Numbered from the stretch's first letter, positions 1 through 11,796 are shown. The stretch is DNA of 64,000 nt from Helicoverpa zea (GCF_022581195.2 NC_061479.1:5022001-5086000), one strand, 5' to 3'. A program made the numbers and translations. Notes: generated by a model not told the origin, from the sequence alone.

Positions 1-280
1 TGGGGAAAAAAATGGTAGAACAAACTCCCCAGCAAATTCTATTGCATTTTCAACAGTTACAGTAAAGTTCAGAGAAGTCGCAACCTACATTACCACTTAC
101 CAGTTAGATCAATTTGAACCTTTCTCGTTAATGTTTACCAACACTTATTGCCTGGGTTTTTACCTGTTAGTCAGACGATATATTTCGACACTAGTCTACC
201 TTGGGAGATTGGTAGAAAGTTCAGTAAGTTGCCCAATGTATATAGTATCTTTAAATTTCAAATATCAAGGTCTAGGCTTC

Positions 281-420
281 GGGATTGTTCATGAGAGTTA
301 CCGCGGCCCTGGTACGTAAAGGGCTTAAGAAGGAACATGATTGATGGGTTTTAGTCAGTAAGAGTCTGACACTCCCTCATGCTGCACCCACAGCGGGTGG
401 AGCGCATTTGATGGTTTCCC
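281..420 (+). repeat. Interspersed repeat family D, copy 1
   Basis: The words 'gggattgttc', 'gagttaccgcggccctggta' and 'ttttagtcagtaagagt', followed by a CCCACAGCGGG tail, recur at 8278, 10296 (reverse) and 60678. It looks like a short retroposed repeat. The class is not certain. Confidence 0.7.
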
Positions 421-685
421 ACTAAAAAAAATAAAGTTCTAAGGTCGTAGAGACCTGGAGGTTAATGTTCCAAAATTTCATATCATCATGACTGAGTCCC
501 ACTGCAGGGCAAGCCTTTTCTCATGCAGAGAAGGAATGAGCGTTAATCACCACATGTGCGAGAGGCGGATTGGTGTTTACAGACTTTTAATGTTCCAAAA
601 TGTTTTTCAATGTCATTTACTCAAATGAGAAGAAACAGAACATCTTCATTCAGTTATTGTTACTCAAGATGTTTACTTATAGATA

Positions 686-892
686 AAGTTTGTTTATTTG
701 TTTGAACCCCTCCTAAAGGCTCCGAAACTGCTTAACAGATTCGAAAAATTCTTTCACTGTTTAAGAGCTGCACTATCCACGGGGTAAACAGTTTCCCCGG
801 GGTAAGTGTACAGGTGTAACATACATAAGGAACATTTTATCCAGCTACGGGAAGTCGTTTTCACGAGACGCGGGTGAAACCACAGGAAAAGC
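686..892 (+). repeat. Lepidopteran interspersed repeat ending in CGCGGGTGAAAC...
   Basis: Contains 'gaaaaattctttcac', a CACTATCC...GGGGTAA block and a GACGCGGGTGAAACC tail, as in the better copy at 55737-55920. Related copies in this window sometimes end in CTAGT. This could be a Helitron-like or RTE-derived tail; I cannot decide which. Confidence 0.55.
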
Positions 893-1320
893 TTAATCAC
901 ATAGATGTAGGCAGCTTTACCTTCTAAAATAGGTTCAACTATTAAAGAATTAACTTATATAACTCATACGTACCATTGTTACGTATTATATATTTACTCA
1001 AAGCAAAACCGTAAAGATTGTAAAAGATAAAAAGCACTCGATTCTAAGATTAAACTTAATTGTGAGTCAATTATTTTAAGGTACTTATTAACCATCTTGA
1101 TAAATAACGTCTTTAAAAATATAAAAAAGTTTATTTATATAAAATATAAATAAACTTGTTCCACCCGCCTCCTGACAAAACTACTTCCGGCACCCGAAAG
1201 CTTTATAAGTCGAATAACAAGTCCCTCTAATCAAAGGGCCGACCTATATATATTATGGATATTTTTATGCTATTTAAATTGTGCCATGCAGCTAGCCTTT
1301 CGGGCTAGCATTGAACATCG

Positions 1321-1508
1321 GCTGTCATTGAACATCCTTGGCAGTCGTTACGTGTAGTCAGAAGCCAGTAAGTCTGACACCAGTCTAACCAAGGGGTATC
1401 GGGTTGCCCGGGTAACTGGGTTGAGGAGGTCAGATAGGCAGTCGCTTCTTGTAAAGCACTGGTACTCAGCTGAATCCGGTAAGACTGAAGGCTCGGAGGA
1501 TAATGATG
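1321..1508 (+). repeat. SINE family A, 3' part only
   Basis: Matches the body of the full SINE at 2289-2650, from the 'tcattgaacatccttggcag' word to the GGCTCGGAGGATAATGATGA tail. The tRNA-like head is missing, so it is 5' truncated. ORFs inside it on either strand are incidental. Confidence 0.85.
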
Positions 1509-1827
1509 AGCTTGCCTTTTGGGCACGATACGTGCTAACAACTATGCGGGTGAGTTTTCTTATACTTAATTTGTTTAATACTTGAGTTGTAAGTTTGTAT
1601 ATATTATTTAATTAGAACAAATATGAAAAAGCAGTTACAAATAGCAAAACTATAAAATAAACATTTGTGTTCCGAGATAAAAAGAGTAAGGGGAGATTGC
1701 GTCATAGTTTTTGGTGCGTAAAGTAACAAATGCTCCAATTTTTTTTTTCGTTACAATTAATTTAGGCATTGTTATGTTTTTCAACCTCTTTTTGCTTAAT
1801 CACTACCTATAGTAAAATTATAAGGAA

Positions 1828-1985
1828 AAAAAATGTTTGTTTTTGTGCTCTAAAGGCTCCAAACCGACTGATTTCAAAAATCATTTTACTATAATGAAAC
1901 TACACAATTCAAGAATGAAATAGGCTATATTTTATCCGGGTATTGGGAACATTTTCCACGCAACACAGGAGAAACAGCGGGAAAT
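1828..1985 (+). repeat. Degenerate CGCGGG-tail interspersed repeat
   Basis: Has the order seen in the family: GTTTGTTT..., CTAAAGGCTCC, AGGCTATATTTTATCCGGG, then an eroded GGAGAAACAGCGGG tail. Old and diverged. Confidence 0.5.
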
Positions 1986-2288
1986 ACCTCGCTAATATGT
2001 TATAACACCAAGTCCTCCACCGCGTCTCGTCTGTCTCCGATTTTTCATTAAACACTTATCATTTTTGTAGGGTTTTCGGAGTTACAATAAAAAGAGAATA
2101 TATTTTAGCGCGAACTTTGTGATCGTGTATCGTAAGTAATCGTTTGAACTCATGCTGGCATAGCTTGGTTTAATGGATTTAAAAATAATTCATTTTTGAA
2201 ATTACGAACGAAGCGTCACATTCTGTTCGTGTGTTGAAATATATAAATTATTTTTTATTCGACTACAAGTTCAAAAAATGATGAGGTA

Positions 2289-2650
2289 GTCGTGGTGGCC
2301 TAGTGGGTAAAGGACCAACCTCTCAAGTATGAGGGCGCGGGTTCGATCCCAGGTCAGGCAAGTACCAATGCAACTTTTCTAAGTTTATATGTACTTTCTA
2401 TCATTGACTGTGTTTCGGATGGCACGTTAAACTGTAGGTCCCGGCTGTCATTGAACATCCTTGGCAGTCGTTACGGGTAGTCAGAAGCCAGTAAGTCTGA
2501 CACCAGTCTAACCAAGGGGTATCGGGTTGCCCGGGTCACTGGGTTGAGGAGGTCAGATAGGCAGTCGCTTCTTGTAAAGCACTGGTACTGAGCTGAATCC
2601 GGTTAGACTGGAAGCCGACCCCAACATGATTGGGAAAAAGGCTCGGAGGA
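2289..2650 (+). repeat. SINE family A, full-length copy
   Basis: The head is tRNA-like: a box-A-like GTGGCCTAGTGGGTAA and a B box GGTTCGATCCC, spaced as in RNA polymerase III promoters. The body runs through CAGTAAGTCTGACACCAGTC and ends in GGCTCGGAGGA. Sixteen full or partial copies occur in the window, three with heads (here, 36580 and reverse at 37446). SINEs of this design are known from noctuid moths. Confidence 0.9.
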
Positions 2651-3098
2651 TATATAAGTTCAAAAAATAGAGAAAATCTCGTAAAGTAGAATCGCCTTTA
2701 GCTTAACAAACCTGCATCACACGCGATAAAAACTAAATACAAACAACCTAATTGACAACCTCGTCTTAGCAAAGTTGGTTAAAAAGAAGTCTCGATAAAG
2801 AACCAGCTTAAAATTGTGTAATTTCCAAGAAACTTACTTACATTCTAAAAAACATGCATACGAGGTTAAGATAAACAATAAAGTTGTGAAATTAACTGAT
2901 ACTTATGTAAATAATGAATAATTAAAATAAACAAGACACTTGCTTCAATGCCAAGAAGTAGGTTTTAATGTATCGATTGAAATTGGGAAATCTTCAATGT
3001 CACTTTACATTTTGAAAGCATTCCTAAGTGATTGGAATTTAAACCATGAATTGATAATTTTCCTTTCGTCCATAAAGATATACAGTGATTCTAAGTAG

Positions 3099-3290
3099 TT
3101 GTCTTTGAACATCTTTAGCAGTCGTTACGGGTAGTCAGAAGCCAGTACCTAAGTCTGACACCCAGTCCAACCAAGGGGTATTGGGTTGCCCGAGTAACTG
3201 GGTTGAGGAGATCAGATAGGCAGTTGCTCCTTGTAAAGCACTGGTACTCAGCTGCATACGGTTGGACTGAAAGCCGACCCCAACATGTTA
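3099..3290 (+). repeat. SINE family A, 5'-truncated copy
   Basis: Diverged copy beginning at a 'tttgaacatctttagcagtc' variant and stopping near GCCGACCCCAACATG. No tRNA head. Confidence 0.85.
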
Positions 3291-3492
3291 TACAGTGCAT
3301 CTGTATTATCTTAGTATTATAAATGCGAAAATAACTCTCATCTGTCGTATTCAAACCAAAACTATTGGTCCCTACACAGATAGTCTTGACTCTTGATCTT
3401 AAGAAAGGACATCGGCTTTTACCCGGTTGCGGGAAGTGGTTTCACCGGGACGTGGGTGAAACGGTAGAGACGAAATAGTAAGCTTATTAGTC

Positions 3493-3645
3493 ATCCTCCG
3501 AGCCTTTTCCCAACTATGTTGGGGTCGGCTTCCAGTCTAACCGGATTCAGCTGAGTACCAGTGCTTTACAAGGAGCGACTGCCTATCTGACCTCCTCAAC
3601 CCAGTTACCCGGGCAACCCAATACCCCTTAGTTAGACTGGCGTTA
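3493..3645 (-). repeat. SINE family A, reverse partial copy
   Basis: Reverse complement of the SINE 3' half: TCATCCTCCGAGCCTTTTCC at the left and CCCTTAGTTAGACTGG at the right. Confidence 0.85.
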
Positions 3646-3649
3646 GTAT

Positions 3650-3790
3650 AAGTACACATATTTTCCGCGGTTCTGCTCTAGTCCCGTGGGAACTACTGCC
3701 CGTACCCGGATAGAATACAGCCTATGTTACCTACTCAAGGATAATGTAGATTTGTTTTTTTTTTTTTTAATCGGTTTACTAAACCGATCC
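3650..3790 (-). repeat. CGCGGG-tail interspersed repeat, reverse
   Basis: Reverse-strand copy: CCGCGGTT, CCCGTGGGAACTACTGCCCG, CCTATGTTAC. It abuts the reverse SINE. Confidence 0.55.
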
Positions 3791-5808
3791 GAACCGTTTC
3801 GAAGCATTCAGCGTACAAAAAACAAAAAAAAAATCATCTTTATTATATTTTAGTAAATTAATGATAGTACAAAAAAGACAATAAACCCAGTTATCAGTAA
3901 TCTTGATCCCTGAGAGAAGTTGCAAATTATAATGTTCACAGAGTTCAAACCAACAAATTATACCTACCTATCCCAAGCGCTCATTAAATAATTAAATTAC
4001 CTTAGTTTTGCAATTAATTAGTGGAACTAGTTAACTGAAAAAATTAAAACTTTTTTGCTTTATCATTGTAAAAAAACATTCTCAGAGCTCAGTTAAAAAA
4101 ATGGTTTTGCTAGTAAATAAAAATATATCATAGTCGTAACAGAATGTAGAATTTAAACTGCGATTTTTGAAGTCGGTTGAAAAATGACATATTTAAAAGC
4201 AAATAAATAATAATTCATTTTCGATATCCATTATTTATTTTACAGCCTAAAATATATTTAAATAAGTTAAGCTCTATAGTAATATATACTACTTACTACT
4301 ATTATATTTAAAATCAATTATAATCGTGAAAAACGTAAGTTCACATGTGACGCTCGACCCCAATGTAAAAGACATCAACGTACAAATACCACTGACTGTA
4401 AGTTTCCTAAGAGAATGCTGGCTTTCTGCCAATCCCCTTACTCTTAGACCAACGTTATATATTGCAGATTGTAACCAACAAACCATTTCGTATGTTTGTA
4501 TACGTTATCTGTGTCAAAAAGCCTCAAGAATGTACGCTGACCTACTTTTTTCAACTGCGAAAATTTCGACGGAACTTATGAAAAGAAATCGGTTAAAAAT
4601 AGGTTCGGTAACAGAAAAATGTATGCCCTAATTTCTGACCTACCCACTGACCTACTGATTGACTGACATCACACTTTTGAGTAATATCAAATAATCATCT
4701 ATTCTATAACAGTATAAATTAAACATAAAGAAAGAATTTACATACTAATTAGCATTATTACAAGATACTTCAAACCGCTAAGAACGAAGAATGATATTTA
4801 AAAAAAAGTAGGTTAAGCTATCGCAACCGAATTATCTAATACTACGTTAAAATTGGCCAACATTAAACATGGGCCAACACATAAGAAAAATGGATAAAAA
4901 CCTCTTTACAACAAGACTTTCACAAAGTGAAAAAAAATAGATTAAAAAAAAGAACTCACTTGACAGCTCAATTCCTGACACACTTCACTTTTTGAACACA
5001 GAACACAAACTTTTTAAATTTTTAAATTAGGACACAGTTGTCGTTGGAAAGCGGACAGTGTTATCCATGGCAAACCACCGACTATCGCAACAACCAAAAT
5101 ATGAGGCCGAAATGATAGTTATGCAACTGTTACTTGTATTACATAAAAATGGCCGGCGGCACAACTACTTTATTATGCAAAGAGTAAACTTTTTAGGTTA
5201 TAAGAAGACTCCTTGCCGGGCTTTACGGATACAACACAATTAAAAAATATAATTAAAAAAAAAATAGCTGTCAATTACAATGACAGATGTATAAAAATCT
5301 AAATTCGAATTTTAAATTTTTGAAAAGCCCGCGAAGCCCGGCGCGGATTTTTTTTTTTGTTTCTTTTTTTTATTTACTTTTTAATATTCGAGAAGACACT
5401 GGTATTGTACTCGAAAGTGCGACAGATTATGAATGGGTGCGCTTGTGATCGAAGGTGTAGTAATTTCGTGATTTCGTCCCCCCTACAACGAAAGTGGGGA
5501 TGTCTGACTGACCATTGCATCGACGTCAACGCGAAATTACTTGGAGCACTCAACTGATTGACAAGAGCACAATAACCACATAAAAGGGTTACGAACCACA
5601 TAACCGTTCATTACACCATACAGACAGAATTGTGTTGCTGGGGAGTTCGTTCCACCACTTCTTCTTCCCAGCAAAAACACATAGGAAGTGGTGAAGGGTG
5701 GACGTTTTGGGGACTGTCTTTTGTAAATTTTACGTTCAAAAAGTGCAGATTTGCAGCCTACTTTGAATAAATGACTTTTTGAAATCTGATGTTTATGTCA
5801 TCAGTATA
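3791..5808. other. AT-rich stretch with no gene seen
   Basis: Two overlapping open frames on opposite strands near 4289-4631 (65 and 101 codons) show no recognisable motif, codon pattern or splice signals. I see no transposon ends either. Confidence 0.5.
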
Positions 5809-6106
5809 ATAGGCATGATGACAGTAATCAAAAATCATTAAAATAATATATTTATTAAATTAAACTTGAAGCTTGGAATATAAAACGCGCATTGTTTTCT
5901 TTATTAATAATGTGATTAATATGTATTTTTATAAAATAAAATTACGAAATAAGGCAATCCGCCATGATATCTTGAACACCAATCAGAGCTAGTGACGTCA
6001 TCTCTCAAAACAACTCGCGCGAAAGCGCGCGAACGTCACATTTCGTTATTGTGAACTTCCACTGCGATCTTTGTTTTTAATTAATTAATTGTTTATAACA
6101 CGAGTT

Positions 6107-6234
6107 ATGGAGCCCGGATTTATCAAGGCAAACAGCGCTAATTTGCCTAGAATTGATATCATAATGCTGGGAAAGTTTTTGGCATCAAATAAAGATTTTT
6201 GTTCAGCTGAATTTAGAAATGTTAAAACTTCCAT
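6107..6234 (+). pseudogene. Orphan first exon, resembling N-terminus of lepidopteran YqaJ-type nuclease proteins
   Basis: Opens with ATG (M-E-P-G-F-I-K-A-N) and reads 42 full codons to a good donor, CCAT|GTAAGT, leaving two bases of a split codon. The core 'LGKFLASNKDFCSAEFRNVK' resembles, from memory, the start of transposon-linked proteins with a SWIM-like zinc motif and YqaJ nuclease domain in moths. No downstream exon follows in the element, so no full protein can be made. Assignment to the YqaJ-type gene rests on recollection and on the THAP partner. Confidence 0.5.
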
Positions 6235-6343
6235 GTAAGTATACTAGTTTAATTAAAAAACAATGAGAGATGAAACCTAACCTCGAAATAGTTATTTACA
6301 TTATAAACTATGCTAGAATCTAGAGAACCATGTAATAACTTAC

Positions 6344-6531
6344 ATCAAAGTGATCTTCACAAAAATAAAGTTGTACCCTGGGCAATATTGCTTTTGAATC
6401 TCGCCTTGCAAGTTTAAGCCACTTGTTTCGTATTTATTGTGAGGAACGTACACAAATAACTTATCAGGAGTTGTTTTGGATGTGTTCTTACACTGGGGGA
6501 CCCCACAACACCTATGCACTTTCGAATTCAT
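6344..6531 (-). pseudogene. Frameshifted THAP-domain first exon
   Basis: ATG at 6531 starts M-N-S-K-V-H-R-C-C-G-V-P-Q-C-K-N, the opening of a THAP zinc finger. Near 6432 the frame breaks by one base. In the neighbouring frame the domain resumes with N-K-W-L-K-L-A-R-R and ends Y-F-C-E-D-H-F-D, which supplies the invariant W and the C-x2-H pair. A donor GAT|GTAAGT follows at 6344/6343. A THAP finger is the DNA-binding part of several transposases. The single-base loss and absence of later exons make this a dead fragment. Confidence 0.75.
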
Positions 6532-7013
6532 ATTTAATAACACAAAAAAACTTAATTATTGCACGAGCGTTGTTTACTTGCGTAATTTCAGTCGTGACGT
6601 CACAAGTGACGACATGATACTGACAAGCGTTTTCGCGCCGGATTCAAAGTGGACAGAGAAAAATGCAATTATTTGATTAAAAAAACTTCGCATTTTCTTA
6701 AAATTAATAATTTTTCATATAAAATAGACGTATACCTACATCATACAAAGGAATTTAAAAATTTGTCATCATGCCTATTGGGCCAAGTCTGCCAATTAAC
6801 TGGCAGGCAAACGCCACAAATACTCTATGATAGTTCAATCATGTACTTGCTTATCAAAAAGTTATATCATTTACTATTACTTACACATCAGAATAACACT
6901 TATTATATGCTAAGTAGGTACTTTTTATTCCGGGTACGGAAGTTCCCTCAACAAGGGGATCGAAACGCTGGGGGAAGCTAGAAGAGCATAAGCGACACTT
7001 TTATACAAAACTA

Positions 7014-7160
7014 ACCGTTTTCCCGCGGTTTCACCAGCGTCCCTTGGGAACTACCAAGGGACGCTGGTGAAACTACTACCTTACCAGGATAAAATATAGC
7101 CTATGTTACTCAAGAAACTTTCCAACAGTGAAAGATTTTTTTAATCGGTTTCCTCTTTAT
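7014..7160 (-). repeat. CGCGGG-tail interspersed repeat with internal hairpin
   Basis: Reverse copy of the family. Inside it 7028-7047 is the exact complement of 7054-7073 (GTTTCACCAGCGTCCCTTGG, 6-nt loop), so the CAGCG/GACGC portion was copied inverted. Confidence 0.65.
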
Positions 7161-8277
7161 TGTTTGAAGTATAGAGTATAGATTTATGCAAAAATGAAAG
7201 TAAGTATAGCAATAGCGTATCCAATTAGTTCTATTATCTAAGCGAAAAGAAATAAACGGACAAGTGACGAAGCTCGCGGAAAAAATCGCATGTTACTTAC
7301 CAAGGTTAAAAATGGGATGGTTTGAGTTTTATACTCAAAGGAGGTCAGATGACTGTTGACTAAATCCTAATGTTATGTCAATCTGACGTGTGTATTGGGA
7401 AATAGATCGGTTGTTTATGAAAATTAACATAGGTATAATGTTGTTAATTAATGATATTGCAACATTGGGGTTTTGTGATAAATATGTTTATTTTTAACAA
7501 AGGGCCTTAAAGATAGAAGGTCTTATTTAAATATTTGTATGTAAACAAAAACACATTTAACCAGCAGAGCTTCAACCAAAATATACTACTCCGCGCAACA
7601 GGATAAAAACATGTAGCCTTCCCAGCCTTCCTTCATAAATGGGCTATCTGGCACTGAAATAGTTTTTCTAATGGTGATTAGCGTGTTCAAGCAAACTAAC
7701 AGACAACCACTCGTCAGTTTTGTAATATTAGTACTAAGTTAATAGACTACTAGATTAAATAAAAATATTTTTTTAAAATGTAAATTGTGTATTATAAATC
7801 TATATAATGATATTTCTCTTGTAATTCAATCATTATCTTCAATTGAACAGTAACATTACTTTCAATTGAAAACAAATCAAAAATCTAATTTACATAAAAC
7901 TACTTTTTTCTTTGTCTCTTATTATTTAAACATTTAGGTAGAGTTTATTTAATGGCAGCATTTTCAAGTGACGCAAGATTAATATTAAAAAAATAAGTAT
8001 TTCAATTTCGAAATTACATACCTACTTATTTAACAACCCCGTTAGATTGTAAAATTGAAGCATAATTTTTCCTCTGTGGGTTTCCCACCTAAAAATGACA
8101 AAGATATATGCGATACTAGTTTTTTCTCGCGATTTCCCTCCTGTATGAAGTGTTTAATAAGTATCACCGGATAATAACAAGGTATGTCCTTTTAAATTTT
8201 AAAAGGTCCCAAACTATCTCCAAATAGATTCAGTTGTTTTAAGTACACGTTTAATTCTCGATTTGATTACAGGTCAG

Positions 8278-8405
8278 GAAAGTACTCTGCGGGATTGTTC
8301 ACGCGAGTTACCGCGGCCCTGGTACATGGAGGACTCCAGAAGGAATATGGTGGGTTTTAGTCAGTAAGAGTGTGACACTCCCTCACGCTGCACCCACAGC
8401 GGGAA
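8278..8405 (+). repeat. Interspersed repeat family D, copy 2
   Basis: Shares GGGATTGTTC, GAGTTACCGCGGCCCTGGTA and TTTTAGTCAGTAAGAG with the copy at 281. It begins after CAGGTCAGGAAAGTACTCTG and ends at the CCCACAGCGGG word. Confidence 0.7.
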
Positions 8406-8789
8406 AGGTCATTTGTTGCAAAAAAATGGACAAATCGATTCATTTTTTTAGTATGAAAGGCGTCACAAACAACCTCAATTTCACATGTAAAAGAAAGAAA
8501 GACAGAATATTAAGCAAGGATAATATGATTATTTATGATGATAAAAATTCAATCTGCTTCATTACACTTGTAAAATTAAACAACCTTTGTGATGGACCTT
8601 TGTCAACACATAACGGGATAAAATGTAGGTAATATAATAACGTAATGCTTATAAAATAAAGAAGAAACATTTTTTCGTTTATTTGTGTGTGATCATACCA
8701 TAATCATTATACCGTACCGTAATATCTTTAACGTTGTGATTTTATAAGCAATACCTAGGGGTTAAAGATAAAAGGATGAATAATGTTGT

Positions 8790-9030
8790 ACACAAGGTCT
8801 CGCGTTCGATCCCCGGGTCAGGCCGAAAAAGCTTTGTTGGTTTTAGAAACTTTAACAAAGCTGCCTGAAACCTGGAAGTCGATGATAGATATACCCGTGC
8901 ATCGGAGAGCGCGTAAATGTCAGTCCAGCGCCTGGCTCTCTCCGGTCGTGTCGGATTGTCGTCCCATCGGGCTATGAGAGTGACGGAATAGTGAGTGCAC
9001 CTGTGACTGCGCACATACTTGTACAGATAA
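8790..9030 (+). repeat. SINE family B, partial
   Basis: Retains a diverged B box (CGTTCGATCCCC), then AAGCTTTGTTGGTTTTAGAA and CCGGTCGTGTCGGATTGTCG, matching the reverse-strand full copy at 27980-28318. The A-box end is lost. Confidence 0.75.
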
Positions 9031-9242
9031 TAATAGGAATTTATCATAACTAAGTGCTAGAACAAAGTAACCAGAAAATTACTTTACTCAAATATTGAAC
9101 ACTGCAAAACAAATGCACATAGGTATTACATGCAAATGTTATGTTAAAATATTAGTTTAGCTTGTTCCTGTACGTCATTTTCCGAGTAAGTATCTGTTCT
9201 GGGGATTTATTTCATCATGAAATGAAACTTCTTTATTTCACA

Positions 9243-9330
9243 CTAGCCGTTTCACCAGCGTCTCGTGGGAACTACAGCCATACCGGGATTAAATATTAAC
9301 CTATGTTATTCGAGAAGAGTGTAGATTTCT
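9243..9330 (-). repeat. CGCGGG-tail interspersed repeat, short reverse piece
   Basis: Contains GTTTCACCAGCGTCTCGTGG and CCTATGTTATTCGAG, the family's reverse-strand words. Confidence 0.5.
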
Positions 9331-9744
9331 AAAAGTGACAGGAGTTTCAAACTAAGAGTTATTCCTTTTATTTTATTAAGTAGTATAGAATGTATAACTG
9401 ATATTCTATCCGGGTACGGGAAGATATGAACTGGAACTTCATGATAGAACATCGTATCATAGCTGTGTTTAGACTTGATAAAATAGTCTTGTAACTTTGA
9501 CCACGATTGCAATTTTGGTTTTTACATTTATTAATAGACTCAGGTAAACCGCAAAAAACACAACTTTGATTATAAGGATAAATCATAATATACGATATGA
9601 TATTCAATGTCTCAAATGACGCGTGCTTGATATTTACAAAGCAATATACAAAAAAAAACCACAATGTTGACATCAACATATTTTTCTTGCAAATTCATTT
9701 GGGTCAAGTTCGAGCATAAAAATAATACGCATTTCCAAGAATCA

Positions 9745-10173
9745 GGGGCCCGATTCTCCTAATTTTACTTAAGCAACATACAATTCACGTTCGACTACGA
9801 TCCAATCCCGACTCGATTACGATTGAAACGAAGGTATGTGGCATTCCGCAATTTTTTCTTTGAAATAACCGTTTTATCCTTTTCTGTCATTCAATAATGA
9901 ATGATTTTGTCTGCAAATGATTAACTATTGCAATATGATTGTATCACCAAAATAGCAGAGCAATCGCAAACCAATCAAATGTCAATCGAATACGATTGGT
10001 CTTTTATTAGTAGCAGAATGCCCGATATGGTTAAAACGATTTATTCCATTCTAATACCAAAAACTAATACCACTGGTATTTGATTCAACTCTTATTTTTT
10101 TTCTATTCCAACTGCTATTGCGATTCGATTTCTATTCGATTTTGACATTATTAACTTAGCAGAATTGGGCCCC
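9745..10173 (+). mobile_element. GGGGCCCGATTCTCC MITE, copy 1
   Basis: Starts GGGGCCCGATTCTCCTAA and ends with a slightly eroded complement (...AGAATTGGGCCCC). The interior is rich in CGATT/AATCG words. One of six copies, all non-coding. No clear target duplication. Confidence 0.85.
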
Positions 10174-10295
10174 AGTTGATAAAATCTTACTTACGTACTT
10201 AGGTACTTTAAAACCTTCGTTTGATGTCAAAACAAATCCTTAAGGAACTGAAAGCATCTTTTTTCGAAGTTGGTAATCATCAAATAAGTCCTCCC

Positions 10296-10372
10296 GGTGT
10301 GGGTGCAGCGTGAGGGAGTGTCAGACTCTTACTGACTAAAACCCACCATATTCCTTCTGGAGCCCATAGTGT
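10296..10372 (-). repeat. Interspersed repeat family D, reverse fragment
   Basis: Reverse complement of the GTCAGTAAGAGTCTGACACT and CCCACAC words of the family. Confidence 0.65.
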
Positions 10373-10662
10373 AAGAAGGTGGGTTTTGATTGCCAATGTG
10401 GACTAGACAAAAACGGATTTGGGAATACCTTGAAGCCTTGTCGCAGTTCTAGCTATGGCTCACTTACCTCACTTACGAGGCTACTACATGGATAACAAGC
10501 CATCTTACGCCTGATATATTTAATTTGTTGCAAGAGATCAGACATTATCGGTAGTATTATTGTCGTAGGCGCTTCTAAATTAATGACTTTTTGTAGGATT
10601 TTAAATAAGTAGGTATTTATTTTGTATAAGCAGGTATGTACCTAGCTTGTTTCGTAAAATCC

Positions 10663-10782
10663 ATTTCACGAAAGAAGTCCCGCAGACGCAGCGCTAGTGT
10701 CTATCTATGCGATAGCTCAGTAAATACGTACAAAAATATATAGGTAGTTCCACAATTTTCCGCGGGACTTCTTTCGTGAAAT
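10663..10782. repeat. 120-bp inverted-repeat element with perfect 21-bp arms
   Basis: The arm at 10663-10683 (TTTCACGAAAGAAGTCCCGC, preceded by A) is the exact complement of 10762-10782. The 78-bp middle is AT-rich. It could be a tiny MITE or a transcribed hairpin. Confidence 0.75.
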
Positions 10783-11044
10783 ATACTTTAACACATGAAC
10801 TTAGGGAACTCTTATTTAATTACGTACTTAACTTATCAATAATAGGTACTACCTACATTTTGTCCAGTTTTAATATAAATCTTACTAACTTTATTTATCC
10901 TCCATTTAATATTACCTAAGTAAATAAGCTTAAGTAATTATTTAAAGCAATTACATAGGTATGTGCAATATTTAAATAAATAATATCTTAGCTAAGTCAT
11001 AAAATTAACACTCAATGAGGAACTCATTGTAATAATTGTGTAAT

Positions 11045-11262
11045 ATCACTAGCTTTTTTGAGCGACCCGAGTCCCGAAGTCGAATCCCTTGGGAACTAGG
11101 ATTAGTTAATAGGTGCACAGATGTGCACCCGGATAAAAGTAGCCTGAAGCCTTTCTTGATAAGTAAATGTACCTAAATTAAATGTTTCCAGATAAGTTAG
11201 AATGACCTTTTTATCCTGTGGAAGTACTTTCCACGGGACGCGGGAGAAACCGCTGGCAGAAG
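11045..11262 (+). repeat. CGCGGG-tail interspersed repeat
   Basis: Ends in GGGACGCGGGAGAAACCGCT then GGCAGAAGCTAGT. Two related segments seem to be run together. The CTAGT end is the family's best-preserved 3' terminus in this part of the window. Confidence 0.55.
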
Positions 11263-11301
11263 CTAGTATTAGTAGGTAATACCTTTAGCTGTGTACCAAC
11301 T

Positions 11302-11686
11302 GGAGCCCGATTCTCCTATTATACTTAAGCGACATACGATTCACATTCGACTGCGATCCAATCACAACTCGATTACGATTAAGCGAATGTGGAATTCCGC
11401 TATTTTTTCTTTGAAATAATCGTTTTTATCCTTTTCTGTCATTCAATAATGAATCATTTTGTCTACAAATGATTTACGATTGCAATATGATTGTAGAGCA
11501 AACTACCGTATAGACCAAAATCACCAAAATAGCAGAGCAATCGCAAACCAATCGAATGTCGTTGGAATACGATTGGTCATATATTAGTAGCAGAATGCCC
11601 GATATGGTTAAAACTGCTATTGCAATCATATTGCGATTCAATTTCTATTCGATTTTGACATTATTAACTTAGGAGAATCGGGCCCC
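11302..11686 (+). mobile_element. GGGGCCCGATTCTCC MITE, copy 2
   Basis: Left end GGAGCCCGATTCTCCTA, right end TTAGGAGAATCGGGCCCC. Interior is highly similar to copies at 49681 and 59781. Confidence 0.9.
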
Positions 11687-11796
11687 TGGAGGTTTTTTTT
11701 TACGTAGTTATTGTTTAATGGTACGGAATAATGGACATCCGTCCGTAACACCAGAGGAGTATCAAGTGCGTTGCCAGTTCTGAATCATCTGCGTAG

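Larger units (their letters stand above)
5811..6776. mobile_element. Short DNA transposon with convergent YqaJ-like and THAP first exons, probable ISL2EU deletion derivative
   Basis: The ends are a perfect 13-bp inverted repeat, AGGCATGATGACA at 5811 and its complement ending at 6776, flanked on both sides by AT, read as a 2-bp target duplication. Just inside each end lies the first exon of a different gene, pointing inwards: a plus-strand exon at 6107-6234 and a minus-strand THAP exon at 6344-6531. TGACGTCA sites sit in both subterminal regions, near 5995 and 6595. From memory, ISL2EU/IS4EU elements carry a THAP-type transposase and a YqaJ-type nuclease, so the likely history is a long two-gene element whose middle was deleted. 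The superfamily name is an inference. Confidence 0.7.

Noticed and set aside
4289..4631. Overlapping 65- and 101-codon frames on opposite strands
   Set aside because: No motif, no splice signals, both strands open over the same stretch, and AT-rich composition typical of chance frames.
8742..9047. 101-codon minus-strand frame
   Set aside because: It is the antisense of a SINE family B copy.
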